DNA from: Planctomycetota bacterium
GTDB taxonomy: Bacteria; Planctomycetota; JAMOSO01
DNA: 22,800 nt
Assembly (NCBI GenBank): GCA_027063065.1
Contig: JAMOSO010000067.1
Location: 1 to 22,800, forward strand
Direction: 5' to 3'
Made by a program: the position numbers and the translations under genes. This document shows, in pieces, positions 1 to 7,062 of the stretch. Numbering within the stretch: position 1 is the stretch's first letter; each line of letters starts with the position of its first letter. The notes under the pieces were generated by a model that had not been told where the DNA came from, made no database searches, and saw nothing but the letters and a program-made list of their open reading frames with translations.

Positions 1-1
1 T

Positions 2-1195
2 ATGTCAAATATTCAAACCAACAACAAAAACAGTTTATTAGACAGTCTAAACAATGATATCAGTGCTATAATGGATTATTTTGATCCATCATCAAAAGCT
101 AGCCAAGGCTTTGCATATTCTAAAATGCAATTTTCATTTCAGCAAAACACCATGGAATACATGGAAACCGACACTGGCTTTCAATATTACCAAAAAGACA
201 TAAGCATAGAAATCTCTAGCGAAAAATTTGAAGCAGGCTCATTAGACGAAGACGCATTAAATCAATTAACTGATTATTTTTCTCCTGAAAACACCGCTAA
301 TCGTATAAGCAATCTTGCTACTAGTTTTTTTCCTTTATACGCACAACAAAACGGACTAGAAGATAACACAGAAAACCGCCAACAATATGTTGATTTTATA
401 AATCCTTCTATAGACAAAGGTTACCAACAAGCTATCGATGAAATTGGTTCTATGCCCGATGAAATGGCCGCAGAATTGTCAAAAACAATGGATCTAGTAC
501 ACGAAAATTTAAACGCATTTGCCAGCGGAGAACCAGTTGGCTACCACGACAAAATAAACACACTAATAGATGAGCAATTTACTGACGCTGATGAAAACCA
601 AGACGGACTTTTAAGCCTAAAAGAAACAGGCTTATCAGAAGAACGTTTTATACAATTAGACCAAGATCAAGACGGGCTAGTTAGCAAGGAAGAAATCGCC
701 TCATTGATTGATGAATTAGACCCAACCAAAGATTTAGACAAAGATTTAGTTTTATCTATATTAAACCCAAATGAGTCGCCTCAAGAAATTGCCACAAAAG
801 CCAAAAGCTTGCTAGATCCAAGCAATCGTATTTCTATGGAAACACTATCAATAAATATAGTGGTCTCAAAAACCATTATTGAATACTCTGAAGAACAACA
901 AGCATCTCAAGAAGAAGACAAGAAAGCAGACAATAGCTTTGCAAAATACCTAGACAAAAACAAAGACGCTCAAGACGAAATAAATAAACAGCCAGATTCT
1001 GTAAAGAATCATCTTTTAAAATACAAACTCGACTCTGTTATGAATCAACTCAACAACTTTAAAGATAGCCTGCCAGATTTTACCGAGGACTTTTTTAAAG
1101 AAAACAACGAAAAATTAGACTTTTTATTTAACAACTCAAAAATGACTGATTTTTTTAGTAAAAATCCTGAATCAGCAGCTAATTTTATTAACTAA
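2..1195 (+). CDS. DUF5610-like protein with paired EF-hand motifs
   Basis: Acidic 397-residue protein of unknown function without signal peptide or membrane segment, so probably cytoplasmic. Residues about 90-175 look like the helical DUF5610 domain (a 'FSPENTANRI' start, then 'INPSIDKGYQQAIDEIG'). Two canonical 12-residue EF-hand calcium loops follow: 197-208 (Asp197, Asn199, Asp201, Gly202, Glu208) and 220-231 (Asp220, Asp222, Asp224, Gly225, Glu231). All liganding positions are intact, so calcium binding is a fair inference. The remaining C-terminus is charged and helical. The ATG lies at base 2, so the ribosome binding site is outside the window and a further upstream start cannot be excluded. 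The gene reads in the same direction as the next two but is separated from them by 87 bases. The DUF5610 assignment is by pattern memory only; the EF loops are seen directly. Confidence 0.75.
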   Translation: MSNIQTNNKNSLLDSLNNDISAIMDYFDPSSKASQGFAYSKMQFSFQQNTMEYMETDTGFQYYQKDISIEISSEKFEAGSLDEDALNQLTDYFSPENTANRISNLATSFFPLYAQQNGLEDNTENRQQYVDFINPSIDKGYQQAIDEIGSMPDEMAAELSKTMDLVHENLNAFASGEPVGYHDKINTLIDEQFTDADENQDGLLSLKETGLSEERFIQLDQDQDGLVSKEEIASLIDELDPTKDLDKDLVLSILNPNESPQEIATKAKSLLDPSNRISMETLSINIVVSKTIIEYSEEQQASQEEDKKADNSFAKYLDKNKDAQDEINKQPDSVKNHLLKYKLDSVMNQLNNFKDSLPDFTEDFFKENNEKLDFLFNNSKMTDFFSKNPESAANFIN

Positions 1196-1242
1196 TTTTA
1201 ATTAAACGCAAAAAAATGCAATAAAATTTAAAGTCTTTCGTT

Positions 1243-1272
1243 TATAAAGATGAAAGCTATTTTATCTTTATA
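1243..1272 (+). promoter_or_regulatory. 9-bp leader hairpin abutting the Shine-Dalgarno site
   Basis: TATAAAGAT (1243-1251) and ATCTTTATA (1264-1272) are perfect inverted copies with a 12-base loop. The right arm ends at the GGAG core (1273-1276) of the AGGAGA site (1272-1277) for the gene at 1283. In addition, GAAAGCTAT occurs in the loop (1252-1260) and again just before the start codon (1276-1284). The hairpin could modulate translation; it could also simply be AT-rich sequence overlapping a -10 element at 1243-1248. Confidence 0.35.
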
Positions 1273-1282
1273 GGAGAAAGCT

Positions 1283-1903
1283 ATGAAACGTTTAATTATT
1301 TGTACAACTGCATTACTAACCATGAGCTTAGGCAATTTTGTGCAAGCACAAAATTTTCAAAGCAACCAAAGTGATAACAAACCAATGAACATGGGTAAAC
1401 AAAAACGCGGTGGACAAATGCATAAAATAATGCGTGAATCTATGCAAATAATACGCACGGATATGCAAGCCTTTAGAAAAGCAAATAAAGCTAAAATTGC
1501 CAATTTAAAGGACTCTCTAAAAGACAAAACAGTTGCAGAGATAATTAGCATATTAAAAAAACGTAGGACTAATAGATTTAAAAGCGTTCAATCACAGTTT
1601 AAAAAATCTTTTGCAAAAGCCAAATCGCACTTTCAAAGTGAAGTTGCCAAATTATACATAGATAATGATATTAAAAATAAAGCTATTGCTAGATTTGACA
1701 AAATGCAAGAAAAACGCTCTGAATTTGCAAATAATATGTTTAAAAAACAAATGGCTTTTTTGGATACACTAGCCAGTGATTCTTCGATGACACCAAAAAA
1801 ACTTCACCAGGCCATTAAAGCCGAACGTCAAAAAATCCGAAATCAAATGCAAGCGCAACGCAAAAACAAAAAACAAAATCGTAAACATTTACCAAACAAA
1901 TAA
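1283..1903 (+). CDS. Small secreted basic helical protein (Spy/CpxP-like size and build)
   Basis: 206-residue protein with a clear signal peptide: Lys-Arg start, hydrophobic stretch about 4-18, and a likely cleavage after 'VQAQ' near residue 23. The mature part is rich in Lys, Arg, Gln and Met, highly basic and almost entirely predicted helix with coiled-coil character (about 45-195). Length, periplasmic destination and Met/Gln-rich helices recall Spy/CpxP-type periplasmic chaperones, but I do not see a convincing LTxxQ motif, so the family is not assigned. The start is fixed by AGGAGA at 1272-1277, six bases before the ATG. A long hairpin follows the stop codon. Confidence 0.75.
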   Translation: MKRLIICTTALLTMSLGNFVQAQNFQSNQSDNKPMNMGKQKRGGQMHKIMRESMQIIRTDMQAFRKANKAKIANLKDSLKDKTVAEIISILKKRRTNRFKSVQSQFKKSFAKAKSHFQSEVAKLYIDNDIKNKAIARFDKMQEKRSEFANNMFKKQMAFLDTLASDSSMTPKKLHQAIKAERQKIRNQMQAQRKNKKQNRKHLPNK

Positions 1904-1917
1904 GTTGTTAACCGTAC

Positions 1918-1954
1918 AATTACTGGGTATGCAAAATATGCAAACCCAGTAATT
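1918..1954. terminator. 11-bp inverted repeat after the secreted-protein gene, possible terminator without a T-tract
   Basis: AATTACTGGGT (1918-1928) pairs perfectly with ACCCAGTAATT (1944-1954); the 15-base loop can form a further TGCA/TGCA pair. It lies 15 bases after the stop codon at 1903, as a terminator would, but the following bases (ATAAACAAATAATC) lack a run of T. It could be a 3'-end stabilising hairpin, a non-canonical terminator, or an operator upstream of the STAS promoter. Confidence 0.45.
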
Positions 1955-1968
1955 ATAAACAAATAATC

Positions 1969-1996
1969 TTGAACACTGCCCTATCACATATACAAT
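1969..1996 (+). promoter_or_regulatory. Sigma70-type promoter for the STAS gene
   Basis: TTGAAC (1969-1974), 16-base spacer, TACAAT (1991-1996). The predicted transcript start near 2003 leaves a leader of about 13 bases that holds the GGAG at 2007-2010. Confidence 0.55.
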
Positions 1997-2015
1997 AGTT
2001 TTTTTTGGAGTGTAT

Positions 2016-2378
2016 ATGGATATAGTTTTTCAAGACAAATCAGGCATCACCCTCATAACTCTTTCAGGAAGGTGCGAAGGTTTTGACTATTTAAATTTAC
2101 AACAAAAAATAGATGCAAAAATTACTAGTGGAGAAACATATTTTGCATTTGATTTATCTGATGTTGATTATATATCCAGTACATCACTAGCTACAATATG
2201 CGCATATCTTAGCGAATGCGAAGAACACAATGGTGGAATTGTATTTATCGGCGCTCAAAACAAAGTATTATCTATTTTGGAATGCTTAAAAATAACAACT
2301 ATTATTCCAAACCTAGCAAACTTTAATCAGGCTTTAGCATACCTAAATCAAATTAATGATTCTCTATCCTCAAATTGA
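2016..2378 (+). CDS. STAS-domain anti-sigma-factor antagonist (SpoIIAA/RsbV-like)
   Basis: 120-residue single-domain STAS protein. Members bind a serine-kinase anti-sigma factor and free the sigma factor when unphosphorylated. The fold signature is 'DLSDVDYISSTSLATI': the usual Asp-x-Ser phosphorylation loop reads Ser-Ser-Thr-Ser here, which still offers a phosphorylatable Ser in the expected place. The beta-rich N-terminus ('GITLITLSGR') and C-terminal helix are normal. A GTG two codons upstream (2010) is in frame, but GGAG at 2007-2010 overlaps it and is spaced correctly only for the ATG at 2016. No RsbW-type kinase or phosphatase gene is nearby, so the partner is elsewhere. The last 31 bases overlap the convergent membrane-protein gene. 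Confidence 0.85.
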   Translation: MDIVFQDKSGITLITLSGRCEGFDYLNLQQKIDAKITSGETYFAFDLSDVDYISSTSLATICAYLSECEEHNGGIVFIGAQNKVLSILECLKITTIIPNLANFNQALAYLNQINDSLSSN

Positions 2379-3466
2379 GATATAGCCTGTTTATACCAAA
2401 CCAAACACAAACATGTCATAGGCAATGCTATAACAAGACCTAGCATACCAAATAACTTACCCCAAATAGATACGGACAATAAAATTAAAGCTGGCGAAAG
2501 CCCAGTAACTTTACCCATAATTCTCGGCACCAAAATAGCATCTTGAATAATTTGTGCCACAGCAAAGACCAACACAACTAAAACACTAGCCATTATAGGT
2601 GAGTGACCTTTTTCCAAGGCATTAACTACTGCCAACAACAACGCAGGAAACACACCTATCGTCTGCAAATACGGAACCATATTTAACACACCTAAAAACA
2701 GCCCCATCCCTATTGCCATAGGCATATCAATCAACAAAAAGCCTATAATAAATATAATACCTACCAAACTAGCAACAGTAGCTTGACCCCTAAAATACTT
2801 ACGCATTTCACTATCAAAATCTTCTAAAAAAACCAATACTACGCTACGCAATGGAGCTGGGATTAAATTGTGCCAATAAGTTTTTAGATGTTGATAATCC
2901 ATTAAAATAAACACTAAATATAAAAATATAAAAAACAATCCCAACACATCTAATAAAATAGAAGTAGCGCCACTAACAAACGACCACATACCAGGTAAGA
3001 TTTTTTTAGCAAGCAATTGAATAACAGCAATAAACTTATCATTTTTAATTAAATCCCTAAATTTTTCTATGTCATGACCTGTAAACAAATTACGAATTTG
3101 CTCCCAAACCTCAGCAGGTACATAGGCAATTGCTCTATTTGCTAAATCCTTATCGCTTACTATTTTAGTTAAAAGATTTGCCATATTAGCTAACTCTTTA
3201 GCGATAATTGGCAAACCATACCAAAACATACCTATTGTCAACAATCCCAATAACAATACAGTCAATGCAACTGCGCCTGCCCTACTTGGTATTTTTGTTT
3301 GGATTAAATTCACAAAGGGATTAATCAAATACGCTAATAAAACTGCAATTACAAATGGTATTAAAACATCTGATATTTGCCGTAATAAAACAAAAAAAAC
3401 TGAAAAACAAATAAATACCAAAAAAATACGAAAAACTTTATCAAAGGTATATGGGTTTGCACTCAT
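2348..3466 (-). CDS. AI-2E/PerM family membrane transporter
   Basis: 372-residue integral inner-membrane protein of the AI-2E transporter family (DUF20; relatives include PerM, TqsA and YdiK). Substrates are known for only a few members (autoinducer-2 export, Na+/H+ exchange), so none is assigned. The layout matches the family: two N-terminal membrane helices (about 12-55), one at 60-85, a soluble stretch with 'IRNLFTGHDIEKF' (about 95-150), helix 155-190, and a C-terminal membrane bundle from about 225 with the conserved 'VPYLQTIGV' and 'QDAILVPRIMG' segments followed by 'GLSPALILLSV'. It starts two bases after the stop codon of the purine nucleoside phosphorylase gene, so the two are probably co-transcribed and translationally coupled. 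Its 3' end overlaps the STAS gene by 31 bases. Confidence 0.9.
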   Translation of the reverse strand: MSANPYTFDKVFRIFLVFICFSVFFVLLRQISDVLIPFVIAVLLAYLINPFVNLIQTKIPSRAGAVALTVLLLGLLTIGMFWYGLPIIAKELANMANLLTKIVSDKDLANRAIAYVPAEVWEQIRNLFTGHDIEKFRDLIKNDKFIAVIQLLAKKILPGMWSFVSGATSILLDVLGLFFIFLYLVFILMDYQHLKTYWHNLIPAPLRSVVLVFLEDFDSEMRKYFRGQATVASLVGIIFIIGFLLIDMPMAIGMGLFLGVLNMVPYLQTIGVFPALLLAVVNALEKGHSPIMASVLVVLVFAVAQIIQDAILVPRIMGKVTGLSPALILLSVSIWGKLFGMLGLVIALPMTCLCLVWYKQAISQFEDRESLI

Positions 3467-3467
3467 A

Positions 3468-4295
3468 CTAACCTTTTTGAATTACCGCCTTAACCAATTG
3501 ACGCAGTTTTTTTTCTGCTCCATTGGCTGTGGCAATAATTTTAGCAATATCTACTGGTTTCAAAGCGTCTGGAAAACACTCGTCTGTTACTATTGAAAAC
3601 CCTATTGTTTTTAAACCAGCATGTACCGCCACAATTACTTCTGGAACTGTTGACATACCTATAACATCAGCGCCTAATATTTTAAGCATTCTATATTCTG
3701 CACGAGTCTCTAAACATGGCCCTGTCATTGCCGAATATACCCCTTTTTGCAATTTTATCTTATTTTCTAATGCTAGTTTCTCAGCTAATTTAATTAATTT
3801 TTGATTGTAAGGCTCTATCATATCTGGGAAACGCACCCCTAAACGCTCATCGTTAGAACCAATCAATGGATTTACTCCCATCAAATTAATATGGTCTTCA
3901 ATCAGCATAATATCACCTGCAGAAAACTGTGCATTAATACCGCCACTAGCATTTGATACCAATAGTTTTTTTATGCCTAATGCCTTCATTACCCTTACTG
4001 GCAAGGTTACATCTTCTAAACTATAACCCTCGTAAAAATGGCATCTGCCTTCCATAACAATAACTTGTTTTTCCTCTAAAGTACCTATTACCAACTCCCC
4101 CTTATGAGAATCTACCTTTGACGAAGCAAAATGAGGTATTTTAGAATAAGGTATTTTAATAGAATTTTTTACTTCCTTAGCCAAAGCCCCTAAACCTGTA
4201 CCCAAAATAATCCCCCAAGTAGGTTTGGTATTATTCTTGCCTATCTTTGTTTTAATATAGGACGAGGCCTCATTAATTTTATTATATAAATCCAT
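3468..4295 (-). CDS. Purine nucleoside phosphorylase, trimeric (PNP/MTAP) family
   Basis: 275-residue cytosolic enzyme that splits purine nucleosides with phosphate into base and ribose-1-phosphate for purine salvage. Family landmarks in order: 'ILGTGLG' phosphate-binding loop (about 30-36), 'MEGRCHFYEGY', 'VSNASGGIN', 'TGPCLETRAEYRML', 'GMSTVPEVIVA', and the purine-recognition segment 'VTDECFPDAL'. In the 6-oxopurine-specific human enzyme the recognition residue is Asn; here the matching position appears to be Asp, as in adenine-recognising MTA phosphorylases, so base specificity should be left open. An in-frame start nine codons upstream exists, but GGAGAAG precedes the chosen ATG at 4295 with good spacing and overlaps the 'MEKK' codons of the longer reading. 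It heads a two-gene unit with the AI-2E family gene. Confidence 0.9.
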   Translation of the reverse strand: MDLYNKINEASSYIKTKIGKNNTKPTWGIILGTGLGALAKEVKNSIKIPYSKIPHFASSKVDSHKGELVIGTLEEKQVIVMEGRCHFYEGYSLEDVTLPVRVMKALGIKKLLVSNASGGINAQFSAGDIMLIEDHINLMGVNPLIGSNDERLGVRFPDMIEPYNQKLIKLAEKLALENKIKLQKGVYSAMTGPCLETRAEYRMLKILGADVIGMSTVPEVIVAVHAGLKTIGFSIVTDECFPDALKPVDIAKIIATANGAEKKLRQLVKAVIQKG

Positions 4296-4310
4296 TTTCT
4301 TCTCCATAAA

Positions 4311-4328
4311 AATATTATGCATAATATT
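4311..4328. promoter_or_regulatory. Perfect 18-bp palindrome in the pnp leader, candidate operator
   Basis: AATATTATGCATAATATT is its own reverse complement over all 18 bases. It lies 16 bases upstream of the phosphorylase start codon, where a repressor would block transcription from a promoter just upstream. I do not recognise a known regulator's consensus. Confidence 0.45.
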
Positions 4329-4362
4329 GTCTAATCAAACCTTAAAGTAAAGTGATTAATTT

Positions 4363-4381
4363 TATCCTTATTTTAAGGATA
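4363..4381. promoter_or_regulatory. 8-bp dyad between the pnp and csp promoters
   Basis: TATCCTTA (4363-4370) and TAAGGATA (4374-4381) form a perfect inverted repeat with a 3-base centre. It sits in the divergent region between pnp and the csp promoter, and could be an operator for either or a small hairpin. The 306 bases between the two start codons hold this dyad, the palindrome at 4311-4328, the csp promoter and the csp leader. Confidence 0.3.
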
Positions 4382-4402
4382 TGAAAATAAAACCATTTTT
4401 TA

Positions 4403-4431
4403 CTTTCATATTTTTAAAACTCAGCTATAAT
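4403..4431 (+). promoter_or_regulatory. Promoter of the cold-shock gene
   Basis: Perfect -10 TATAAT (4426-4431) with a weak -35 CTTTCA (4403-4408) at 17-base spacing. The predicted start near 4438 gives a leader of about 164 bases, close in length to the long leader known for E. coli cspA. Confidence 0.6.
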
Positions 4432-4437
4432 ACTTTT

Positions 4438-4601
4438 TGGCCTTTAAGTAGACCATAGTTTGTTGCTTCAAAGTAGTTGTTTTGCCGTGGCTGTAAGTTC
4501 GTCTTCAGTTAAAGTTTTACTCCTAAATTGAGCTCTAGTAGTGTTTCTATGCTATGGCCGGCGCAATGTTGCGCGTTTTTTATTCGAATCTAGGAGAAAA
4601 C
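4438..4601 (+). promoter_or_regulatory. Long 5' leader of csp with terminator-like hairpin (possible attenuator)
   Basis: The leader contains GCGCAA-TG-TTGCGC (4561-4574) followed at once by G and six T (4575-4581), the form of an intrinsic terminator, placed before the Shine-Dalgarno TAGGAGA (4591-4597). A GGCC at 4439-4442 and CCATAG at 4453-4458 are both complementary to the CTATGGCC at 4552-4559 that directly precedes this hairpin, so alternative folds are possible. Known Csp proteins melt such hairpins as antiterminators, so autoregulation is an inference; no experiment is implied. Confidence 0.5.
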
Positions 4602-4811
4602 ATGTCCGATTCTACAGGTGTTGTAAAGTGGTTTAATTCAGAAAAAGGTTATGGGTTTATTGCCCCTGATGACGGTAGCGAAGATGTATTTGTACACTTT
4701 CGTGCCATTCAATCTGAAGGTTATAAAAGCCTTAATGAAGGTCAAAAAGTTAGCTACACAGCTGAACAAGGTCAAAAAGGCCTTCAAGCTGCTGACGTTA
4801 TCCCTCAATAA
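4602..4811 (+). CDS. Cold-shock protein (CspA family)
   Basis: 69-residue single cold-shock domain that binds single-stranded RNA/DNA and acts as an RNA chaperone. RNP1 'KGYGFI' (about 15-20) and RNP2 'DVFVHF' (about 28-33) are intact, with 'GVVKWFN' at the N-terminus; length is typical of the family. The reading frame is open further upstream (from 4554), but that extension covers the leader hairpin; TAGGAGA at 4591-4597 fixes the ATG at 4602. The gene is monocistronic: it has its own promoter with a perfect -10, a long leader and a strong terminator downstream. Whether it is cold-induced or constitutive cannot be told from the coding sequence. Confidence 0.95.
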   Translation: MSDSTGVVKWFNSEKGYGFIAPDDGSEDVFVHFRAIQSEGYKSLNEGQKVSYTAEQGQKGLQAADVIPQ

Positions 4812-4847
4812 TTTAAATCAGGTAATTTATTTACCTAATTAGTTATT

Positions 4848-4877
4848 AAAAAACCCCAAGTAAACTTGGGGTTTTTT
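4848..4877. terminator. Bidirectional intrinsic terminator between csp and ybdG
   Basis: A6-CCCCAAG (4848-4860), loop TAAA, CTTGGGG-T6 (4865-4877): a 13-bp perfect stem whose core is GC-rich and which ends in T6 when read from either strand. It serves csp on the + strand and the ybdG operon, ending at 4885, on the - strand. A weaker hairpin, AGGTAA-TTTAT-TTACCT (4820-4836), precedes it. Confidence 0.92.
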
Positions 4878-4884
4878 AATGGTT

Positions 4885-6135
4885 TTATTTAGATAATTTA
4901 GATAAATCAAAACCTGTTGGATTTTGAAACACACGCAAATCAAACTCAGATACAATAGCCAATAAATGATCAAAAATATCAGACTGAATTTCTTCGTAGT
5001 TTGCCCATACTTGATCGTTGCTAAACACATATATCTCCATAGGCAACCCCGTTGAACCAGAAGGTAGCTGACGTACTATAAAAGTCATATCATTATGAAT
5101 TTTAGGATGATTTTTTAAATATGCTTTTATATAAGCTCTAAACACGCCAATGTTTGTAAGATGCCGACCATTAACAGCTATACTTAAATTTATATTATTT
5201 TTAATATTATATTGCTCTATCTCGATTTGCTTTTGATTTAAATAACCTTCCAAAAAATGAATTTTCTTCAACCGCTCCAGCATTTCATCATCACAAAACC
5301 TTATACTACTCATATCCAAATTAATTGAACGCTTGATACGCCTACCACCTGATTCGCTCATTCCACGCCAATTTTTAAATGATTCACTAATCAATGCGTA
5401 AGTAGGTAATGTAGTAATTGTCTTATCCCAGTTGCGTACCTTTACAGTATTCAAGCTTATTTCCACCACATCCCCATCAGCACCCCTACTTGGCATCTCC
5501 AACCAGTCTCCTAGACGAATCATATCATTGGCGCTTAACTGAATACCTGCCACTAGACCTAAGATAGAATCCTTAAATACAAACAACAACACTGCTGTTA
5601 ACCCACCTAGACCCAATACCAATCCACTTAAAGCCTTATTTAATATTGTGGCTATTATTAATAAAATTACAAAAATCCATAAAATTATTTTAACAACCTG
5701 GATATACCCTTTGATAGGTCGGGTTTTTGAAATTTCAAAAGTGTTGTAAATATCAATTAAACCATTCAAAAAAGCATCGACAACAAATAAGCCAACAAAA
5801 ACCACATATAAAAATACGCCCTTATGAATATAGTTAATCAATTCTGGATAATCCGCAACTGGCAAAACTAAATCCACTACAATATTAATTATTAAAATAG
5901 GCGCTAAATGCGATAACCTAGTAAAAACATGACGCTCTAAAAGCATATCATCCCAACGTGTGCGACTTTTACGTATAATTGCCGTTACAGCACTTAATAT
6001 AAACTTTTTAGCTATTACATTTGCCATCCAAGATAAACATATCAAAATGGCAAAAAATAAAAACAAACCTAGAACATGCGCCACATCTTTATTTGGAAAA
6101 ATATCTAATAATAAATTAATAATATGACTCATCAT
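4885..6135 (-). CDS. ybdG: MscS-type mechanosensitive channel, YbdG (MscM) family
   Basis: 416-residue inner-membrane protein close in length and sequence to E. coli YbdG (415 residues), a small-conductance channel relative that helps cells survive osmotic downshock. Five membrane helices occupy about residues 1-190. The pore-lining and MscS beta domain follow with 'LVFKDSILGLVAGIQLS'-type sequence (here 'VFKDSILGLVAGIQLSAND'), 'GDWLEMP', 'TVKVRNWDKTITTLPT' and 'SFKNWRGMSESGGRRIKRS', all of which I recognise from YbdG. The C-terminal domain contains 'NIGVFRAYIKAYLKNHP' and 'QSDIFDHLLAIV'. A GTG at 6150 is in frame, but AAAGGGA is better placed for the ATG at 6135 (the next ATG, 6132, is equally possible). 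It overlaps the upstream YkgJ-like gene by 20 bases and is the last gene of a four-gene operon ending at the shared terminator. Confidence 0.9.
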   Translation of the reverse strand: MMSHIINLLLDIFPNKDVAHVLGLFLFFAILICLSWMANVIAKKFILSAVTAIIRKSRTRWDDMLLERHVFTRLSHLAPILIINIVVDLVLPVADYPELINYIHKGVFLYVVFVGLFVVDAFLNGLIDIYNTFEISKTRPIKGYIQVVKIILWIFVILLIIATILNKALSGLVLGLGGLTAVLLFVFKDSILGLVAGIQLSANDMIRLGDWLEMPSRGADGDVVEISLNTVKVRNWDKTITTLPTYALISESFKNWRGMSESGGRRIKRSINLDMSSIRFCDDEMLERLKKIHFLEGYLNQKQIEIEQYNIKNNINLSIAVNGRHLTNIGVFRAYIKAYLKNHPKIHNDMTFIVRQLPSGSTGLPMEIYVFSNDQVWANYEEIQSDIFDHLLAIVSEFDLRVFQNPTGFDLSKLSK

Positions 6136-6532
6136 GTTGTTCCCTTTCACTTAAATACTTAAAGACTGGAACATATAAATATTCTATATGCCATTTTTTA
6201 TGTAAAGCCTTTATCTCTTGATAAAAAAGTTCATATATCTCAGAAGAAGCGCCTTCATTTGTACAAAAATATGCACGACACCCCAAAACACGCCCTTGGC
6301 GAGCATTACATCGACCGTCTAAAAACCATGGGCATTTTTTAGGAGCAACCCCAATTGGCTTAGAAGAGCAAAACAACATATAATCTATTTCTAATTTTGT
6401 TGCATAAAGACGATGATCTGTTTTATAAAAATCACAACAGACACCGCGCATATTACAAATTAAATTTTGCTTATTTATATGTGTTGTAACCCGATCGTAA
6501 ATTAAAGACAATTCAGTAAAAACATCATTCAT
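6116..6532 (-). CDS. YkgJ-family cysteine-cluster protein
   Basis: 138-residue soluble protein with the Cys pattern of the YkgJ (COG0727) zinc- or iron-chelating family: 'CNMRGVCCDFY' near residues 26-36, then 'CPWFLDGRCNAR' and 'GCRAYFC' at about 72-100. The seven or so cysteines are spaced as in the family and very likely bind a metal; the biochemical role of the family is unknown. The start codon directly follows the stop codon of the preceding gene (TAG then ATG) and there is no separate Shine-Dalgarno, so it depends on translational coupling. Its end overlaps ybdG by 20 bases. Confidence 0.8.
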   Translation of the reverse strand: MNDVFTELSLIYDRVTTHINKQNLICNMRGVCCDFYKTDHRLYATKLEIDYMLFCSSKPIGVAPKKCPWFLDGRCNARQGRVLGCRAYFCTNEGASSEIYELFYQEIKALHKKWHIEYLYVPVFKYLSEREQHDESYY

Positions 6533-7048
6533 CTATTGGCTACTTTTAGTGCGCATACGTTCAACAAACCAATGCCATGTTCTATCCTGAGACATATCAT
6601 TAGCTTGTTCAAAAAAACGCGTTGCTTTTTTATTAGTTTCAAGATTAACTACACCGCTTAAAAACTGCGCTGAGACCGAAAACGGATCGATATGGCGACA
6701 ATTTTTAAAAGCTAAGCCCGCAGAGTCCAAATCACCTTTCAAAAAAGATTGTATACCCTGAGTATATAAATGCTTCAATTCCAACTGGCTTTTTTCTGAC
6801 GTAGAACGCAACAATCCCCTAAAACAACCCCACTGTGCATACAGCCAAGATAGTATTATCAAGGCAATTCCAATAGACAATGCCAATATCTGATCTATAA
6901 AACCAGTCAATCCCAACAAAACAAAATCTATACCGGCAAAAAAAGATACCATTAATGCAGTACCCTTAAGATATCTACCGCGTTTAAATGATAAAAAACC
7001 CGGTATTAACAAATTAATCAAACTGTGATAGAAACTTGATGCGACCAT
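6533..7048 (-). CDS. Membrane-anchored protein with a TPR-like segment, function unknown
   Basis: 171 residues. The N-terminal half contains 'PGFLSFKRGRYLKGTALM' and two to three membrane helices (about 26-80). The C-terminal half is helical with a TPR-like pattern: 'YTQGIQSFLKGDLDSAGLAF' followed by a second helix pair with 'DPFSVSAQFLSGVVNLETN'. No catalytic motif is visible; TPR segments usually mediate protein contact, so a scaffold facing the cytoplasm is a reasonable inference. It begins 14 bases after the receiver gene and its stop codon abuts the YkgJ-like start. I see no convincing Shine-Dalgarno before the ATG. Confidence 0.7.
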   Translation of the reverse strand: MVASSFYHSLINLLIPGFLSFKRGRYLKGTALMVSFFAGIDFVLLGLTGFIDQILALSIGIALIILSWLYAQWGCFRGLLRSTSEKSQLELKHLYTQGIQSFLKGDLDSAGLAFKNCRHIDPFSVSAQFLSGVVNLETNKKATRFFEQANDMSQDRTWHWFVERMRTKSSQ

Positions 7049-7062
7049 ATATTAAAATTCAA

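Noticed and set aside
2010-2015. GTG start two codons upstream for the STAS gene
   Set aside because: It overlaps the GGAG Shine-Dalgarno itself; the ATG at 2016 is correctly spaced.
2348-3466. Calling the AI-2E family gene an autoinducer-2 exporter
   Set aside because: The family name covers transporters of varied or unknown substrate; nothing in the sequence points to autoinducer-2.
3523-3804. 93-codon frame opposite the phosphorylase gene
   Set aside because: Shadow of a strongly conserved enzyme gene; no promoter or Shine-Dalgarno of its own.
4554-4601. N-terminal extension of the cold-shock protein
   Set aside because: The extension is the leader hairpin and Shine-Dalgarno translated; the conserved domain starts at the ATG at 4602.
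4651-4842. 63-codon frame on the + strand inside csp
   Set aside because: It lies in another frame over the cold-shock domain, without family resemblance or ribosome binding site.
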